Assembly: GCA_018806985.1 (NCBI GenBank)
Contig: JADANN010000374.1
Span: forward strand, 620,001 to 684,000
DNA: 64,000 nt
Source of the DNA: Angiostrongylus vasorum
Taxonomy: Eukaryota > Nematoda > Chromadorea > Rhabditida > Metastrongylidae
Reading direction: 5' to 3'
The position numbers were made by a program, and so were the translations under genes. Each line of letters starts with the position of its first letter. Position 1 is the first letter of the stretch. This document shows positions 59,226 through 64,000 of this stretch, piece by piece. The notes under the pieces were generated by a model, which saw only the letters and a list, made by a program, of their open reading frames with translations, searched no databases and was not told where the DNA came from.

Positions 59226-59467
59226 ATGCAAACCCAGCAGTACTCGATAATGCGATCCATTTTTTCCGATGCAGTACAGGAAGAAGAACAAAAAGCCTTT
59301 GTGGGTTCTGGGCCAGAGTTCAAAAAAGCCGCATCATCCGAAAAGGCCATGCACAAGTACAGGAATGCTGTACAGAATCATTTTTGTCGAGAAACCAAGA
59401 GCTTGGTCAGTTAATGAAAAGCTGGAAAGCACGGGTGTCTGCATCGACAAATTTCCAGATATCAGGT
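59226..59467 (+). other. Weak coding-like stretch, unidentified
   Basis: One frame (59226-59414) gives an acidic/basic helical-looking peptide with RSIFSDAVQEEEQKAF and KKAASSEKAMHKYRNAVQN. A second frame ends in STGVCIDKFPDIR directly before a good donor (GTAGGT at 59466). The two frames do not connect without a shift. It could be a remnant exon of the same unknown gene as the stretch ending at 58679. Confidence 0.2.
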
Positions 59468-59859
59468 AGGTGCATAGGCATTCTGATATAAACACGATTA
59501 AGTCCATGTAGAATTCTTCACTGTTAATCTGTCAATTTTAGAAGTTTCATGAGATTGGAATGTCGTCCGGCTTTTCGATGCTGTCATGACTGGATCAAAA
59601 TACGGTATAAAAGTGCAGGGAAGTATTTTGAGGTTTCCATCTTTCATCCTGGTTGCAAAGAAAACTGACGGACGGACTCTTCATGAGCACCTCAGAGAGA
59701 TGTGCAAAAAATGTGTGCAACATGTTTTCATCTATACATAAATGAACTTTTACAAGCGTAACGACGACCATTTGATGGCAGACCGATAACAGGGGTTGTT
59801 GAAGATATTACGTACTGACTCTGGAAGAACCTACTGAAGGTCATCAATTTCTGAGGATT

Positions 59860-60150
59860 AATGGAACTTGTGGCGCAGTGGTCGGAGGCGTCTTGCAACA
59901 AACACGTGGAATCGATCCCGCGCCCATGGCCCACCAAGGCTTCCCATCCTTCCGGGGTCTGCAAATTGGTACCGAACTCTTGTCTGGGAGGATAGCAGCA
60001 CCGGCTCGATACATCGGTAGGCCACGGCGAGTCATTGTAAAAGCCAGATATGCATTCAATCACCTCCAAACGGTGCTTAGTGAAGTCGAATGTATGGCGC
60101 ATCCCTCAGGGATTGATCAACGCCGAGAGCTTTATCCTCTATTTATATAT
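59860..60150 (+). repeat. SINE B copy, full length
   Basis: tRNA-like head ACTTGTGGCGCAGTGGTCGG (box A) and GTGGAATCGATCCCGCGCCC (box B). The body runs through GGGGTCTGCAAATTGGTACC to TCAACGCCGAGAGCTTTATC. The clearest copy for defining the family. Confidence 0.85.
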
Positions 60151-60199
60151 GGTCTCTATGAGTCGCATGTCGATAATGATATCGTATTTTGATTCCAAA

Positions 60200-61240
60200 A
60201 GTTATGGATATTAGTTAGTGCTTAGTTAAGTGGCAACCAAGGAGCCCAGATGACGATTAAATTTCGAAGAAACAAGGGAAGAATAAAGCTTGTCGTTCAA
60301 AAAATTCTTGGTCCATTACACGACCGCGCTACAAACGGCTAATTCCTTGTCGGTCGTTGGAGTAGAATGTTTAAAAACCCTTATACTCTGCCAAATAAAA
60401 ACTCTTTAGCAGGTAAATGCTGTTTTGCATGAGGGATCTTCGAACCAAACAGGAGTTTTGGTGAAAGCAAATTCATTGTTTCTCATTGCATAAACCAGTA
60501 AGAGGTTTAGGGAACCAGACTAGCAATTTGTAATGTTTCCCTGTTGCTCCCTGACTTAAAACACTTCCAGAATTCTGGTCTCTTGGTTAGAAAAGCCAAA
60601 GAAAAACTCTGACTGGAAGGTATTTCAGATAAACTGTTGAGAAGCTCACGATCCTTTTTTGAAAGTGTTATTGGTTTGTCAATAAAGTTGGAATTAATAG
60701 TGTATCTGTTATAGGTAACTCTTTTTCAAAAATTCTTAAGATTTGGATGAAAATCAAAATCATTGAGATTAACTGGTGCTGGGTTAATCGGTGGAGTTAA
60801 GGTGTTACCCAGATGGTAAATGATCTTCATATCCTCCCTGCGAATTCATCGCGTATCATTTGGATGATGTTAGGAAGGAAAGTTTTAAGAAATTATCACC
60901 ATTACTTATCATCATTTTCAATAGTAACCTTATGAGGTTTGGTACTTAAGTTAAAAACCTTATAGAATTCAGAACGAATTGCAGTGAAAGTGTCATGAAG
61001 AGGAGCCGGTGACTTCTCTACTATAGAGGCAAGATGAACCTTTCCTTCCTACGGCCCCCGCCTACAACACTCAAACGAGTTAAGGTATATGGAAAACTAC
61101 AGAAGGTAGAAAACTTTTGAAATCTAGTAGAATGCCCTGAGCTTGTAGAACTTTGACCGTTTTTTGTTCACCTTATACTTATTGCAAAAGTGCCCTTATC
61201 GGTGAACCGAAATAAAGCTGGGCTCGAAAAAATTTTGACG
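60200..61240. other. No feature recognised
   Basis: About 1 kb of AT-rich sequence with frames under 50 codons, immediately before the PLE cluster. Confidence 0.5.
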
Positions 61241-61253
61241 TAATGTGGAATTC

Positions 61254-62211
61254 TTAGTATTCTTGTTGAGCAAACGCGAGGTGTTATTTTATTCTTTATT
61301 CACGAACAAGCTGACGTTTCGACGGATTTCGCCTTCCTCAGAGCCTGGAAAGGTCAAGTTGACAGCAATCTATTCGGCCAAACACCTCCATAACCAAATA
61401 GAGGAAACGCTGAACCAAGATTTCAATCACATTAAACACAGAATAGCTTCTTTGCAGACTCACCGCTTTCTATGAGTCTTCCACTGAGCATGTCGCGTGG
61501 AGAGCAACCACACAGAGTTCACATGGAAGCGTAATATGCCCCTCCCATCAAAATAACAGCCTTATATACTGCCCAATATCACGCGTGATAATGAGGCATT
61601 CTTCCCTGCTGTTCATTTTCGGATTTCTGGAATTAATCCAGAACGCCTCGAGAGTTTTGCGCGCTTGTGTTCTCGATTCCCTGCGCGAGGATCGTGACAC
61701 GTACTTCAAAGTCCTCACCGCTATGTCTCTGGGTCATATGCGTGCCTAGTGGGGTATTTGGTTTACGTATGCCGACTAGGTGTTCTTTTATGCGGACACA
61801 GAGGGGTCTGCCCGTTTCGCCAATGTATTCGTCTCCGCACGCTTTACAGGTGATCAGATAAACTGTACCCGAGCTCATGCAATCACCGTCTCTACCATTA
61901 GGGCAAACTATGCAATTTTGCGTTGCACATAGACGGTCATACAGGCGGTTACGAACTAGCTGGCGCCTAAAAATACTGGGTGGCATTTCAACTACGTTTA
62001 CCAAATTCTCTAGACCCGCCCTTCTTAAGCAGCGTTTTATAGTTGCACTTACATCATTTGAGATGAAGGGTAGGATAAACGGGACCTTTTTATCGCCAGA
62101 GTTGTTTGGGGGCCTAGGATCTTCCCTACACTTATCCCGAGCTACAGTTTCGTAGCCGTTAAAAATGGCTATTTGCCGCGCCAAGTTCCGGGACTCACCA
62201 TCTGAACCCAT
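61254..62211 (-). mobile_element. Penelope-like element, 5' truncated: GIY-YIG endonuclease and hammerhead end
   Basis: The minus strand encodes 192 residues (62211-61633): ESRNLARQIAIFNGYETVA, a linker, CATQNCIVCPNGRDGDC (zinc-knuckle-like cysteines), then the GIY-YIG domain ([39 protein letters not shown]). This is the C-terminal endonuclease of PLEs, which nicks target DNA. Downstream lie a hammerhead motif (61308-61346) and the same tail as the 25.9 kb element. The endonuclease frame is intact but the reverse transcriptase is missing on this strand, so the copy cannot move by itself. It abuts a plus-strand PLE head to head at about 62.2 kb. Confidence 0.85.
61308..61346 (-). ncRNA. Hammerhead ribozyme motif, best-preserved PLE end
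   Basis: The minus strand reads AGGCT CTGAGGA A GGCG AAATC CGTC GAAAC GTC AGCTT. Stem I is AGGCU/AGCUU (5 bp with one G-U), stem II is GGCG/CGUC (one G-U) and all core bases are present, plus one extra A after A9. Confidence 0.6.
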
Positions 62212-62214
62212 TTC

Positions 62215-64000
62215 TAAGGTAACCTTGCGTAGCGTCGCATATAGTTTGCATGAACTTCAGGATAGACTCCGCAGAAAAGCTAGGGATAAAGCGCTAAATA
62301 GTCGCGAACAACAACGAGGGGCACTACCAGTACCACAACTTCCTCAACCGTTCTTTAGACAACAAGAGCCCAAAATGAAGTTGACGTTAAGTTTCGGACG
62401 TTTACGAATGACACTTTCAAGGTCCTTAATCACTATCGGGCAAAGAGATACTGCTCCAACCTCACTGAAATGCAAAAACGTGGTATGCGGGAGGTACGAG
62501 AGCTGATAAGGTTGAAAAACATAAGACTCTCGGCTAGTGATAAGGGTGGAGAGTTTGTCGTAATTCCCCATCAGTTAGATGTTGAAATAACGAAAAAAGC
62601 TTCTTGAAGATGCTTCGCTTTATCGTTAATCATCTGAGAAGGAGTTTAAAAGTAAATACCGAAAATTGAACCACGAATGGGCCAAAATGGCAAGGGCTGC
62701 TGGTTTAAAACCCTCAGTTATCTCTCAACTAAAAGTTGAGTTGCCAACATGTCCCGTCTTGTACTTGCTTATAAAAACTCATAAATTGGTATCAAGCGAT
62801 GATCTTGCGTCTACCGATCCATCATTGTTTAAGGTTAGACCTATCATCAGCTGTGTAGACGAGCCAACAGATAGGATAACCTGGTTTTTAACCCTAATAT
62901 TTACCCAGTTATTGAAACACATTCCAACCCATCTTACGAATACCCCTGATGTTTCTGGATCGTCTACGTACTGTGCAGCCCAACAGAGCGTTCGTGATGG
63001 AGTCCTTCGACGTTACCGCCCTTTATACAAACGTGTCGAATGACTCCGCAACGCAAGCCATATTCGATCTACTTATACAACACGAAGGAGAAGTAAACAT
63101 GTATGGCTTGAAGATAGAGTAGTTGATGGCTCTCTTAAAAGAATGCTTGAGCTGCTCAATCTTCAGATGGTCCGAAAGTATTACGCACAAATGAGAAGGC
63201 TGGCAATGGAACAACGACTGGCACCAAGCCTTGCCACTGCCTTCATGTCTAAGGTGGAAAGCACCAGTAATCGATCTCGGGCCGTTACTCTACTGTAGTT
63301 ATGTAGATGACTGCTTGGGCATTTGTTTCGAGTTGTTGAACGAACAGTCAGAGTATATCAAGTTCACCCGAGAGAAACAGGAAGAAAACTGGCCTCCATT
63401 CCTGAACGTCCAAATTAACATGTCAGAAAAATTGCTACATTACGAAGTGGTGAAGAAAGCCAAGTAGTAAAAACATCTTGGTTCATGACCTCTCCTCTCA
63501 CCCCCTCTCACACGAAAAGGGCGCTTGTAAGAAACATGTTTCGAACAGCAACCATCGTGTGCACGGGAAGAGAGCAGAGAGAGGAGTCCCGGAACTTGGT
63601 GCGGCAAATAGCCATTTCTAATGGCTACGAAACTGTAGCTCGGGACAGGTGTATAGGAAACCCTAGGCTTCCAAACGACAACTCTAGCGATAAAATGGTC
63701 CCATTTATCCTACCCTTCATCTCAACTGATGTAAGTGCAGCTATAAAACGCTGTTTAAGAAGGGCCGGTCTAGAGAATTCGGTAACGATAACTGAAATGC
63801 CACCGAGTAATCTAAGACGCCAACTAGTTCGTAACCGCCTATACGACCGTCTGTGTGCAACGCAAAATTGTATAATTTGCCCCCAGTGGTAGAGGCGGTG
63901 ACTTCATGAGTTCGGGTACAGTTTGTCTGATCACCTCTAAAGCGTGCGGAGACGAATACATTGGCGAAACTGATAGACTACTCTGTGTCTGCATAAAAGA
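62215..64000 (+). mobile_element. Penelope-like element, reverse transcriptase plus GIY-YIG endonuclease, runs off the window
   Basis: Plus-strand frames, with interruptions, encode the PLE order. An N-terminal region lies at 62220-62600. The RT domain shows KTHK (62776), KVRPIIS (62832), SFDVTALYTNVSNDSATQAI (63005 on, shifted frame) and the catalytic YVDDC (63300-63314). A linker ending NVQINMSEKLLHYEV follows, then the endonuclease region from 63485 (MFRTATIVCTGREQ, RRQLVRNRLYDRLCATQNC), continuing to DEYIGET at 63950 and cut by the window end. PLEs are retroelements whose RT is related to telomerase. Frameshifts at about 62.6, 63.0 and 63.2 kb and a stop after ICPQW show the copy is defective. 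Confidence 0.85.

Noticed and set aside
1..64000. CRISPR arrays, bacterial operons, rRNA genes
   Set aside because: No regularly spaced repeats, Shine-Dalgarno-led gene clusters or rRNA-like conserved blocks were seen; the genes are spliced and eukaryotic.

Overview
This is a eukaryotic window, most consistent with a parasitic clade V nematode of the hookworm/strongylid type. Evidence: small exons with GT-AG introns and TTTCAG-like acceptors, three genes whose best relatives are nematode proteins, RTE-type LINE and Penelope-like fragments, and an intron and intergenic landscape filled by tRNA-derived SINEs. The species is inferred. There are no bacterial signals (operons with ribosome binding sites, CRISPR).

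Three genes can be assembled exon by exon, with splice phases that agree at every junction. (1) About 4.6-10.1 kb, plus strand: the 3' half of a tir-1/SARM1 orthologue (end of the ARM region, two SAM domains, TIR NADase domain). Its earlier ARM exons were not found here and probably lie upstream of base 1. (2) About 24.9-38.3 kb, plus strand: a complete Myt1-type CDK-inhibitory kinase (wee-1.3 orthologue), 15 exons, modelled as 565 residues, with one GC-AG intron. (3) About 43.4-56.5 kb, minus strand: a complete secreted tyrosinase (type 3 copper) with two C-terminal ShKT domains, 14 exons, modelled as 550 residues. The kinase and tyrosinase genes are convergent.

The rest is mobile-element territory. 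Three families of tRNA-derived SINEs (called A, B and C here) and a roughly 390-520 bp family D with target-site duplications occur about 36 times. A degenerate RTE LINE endonuclease lies near 23.5 kb and a degenerate RTE reverse transcriptase at 39.7-41.4 kb. Penelope-like elements (PLEs) with GIY-YIG endonuclease sequence lie near 12.5-13.0, 25.9-26.6 and 61.25-64.0 kb. Hammerhead-ribozyme-like motifs mark PLE ends at about eight places; several keep the CUGANGA...GAAAC...UH core with a compensating stem I. Simple repeats (AT, CA, TC) sit in introns.

Segments with no gene: 1-4.6 kb (two SINE A copies, two weak coding-like stretches), 10.1-24.8 kb (repeats, degenerate PLE/LINE pieces, a GC-rich island at 19.6-19.8 kb), 38.3-43.3 kb (SINEs, LINE, one 218-codon ORF) and 56.5-64 kb (a few unidentified coding-like stretches, one SINE, PLEs).
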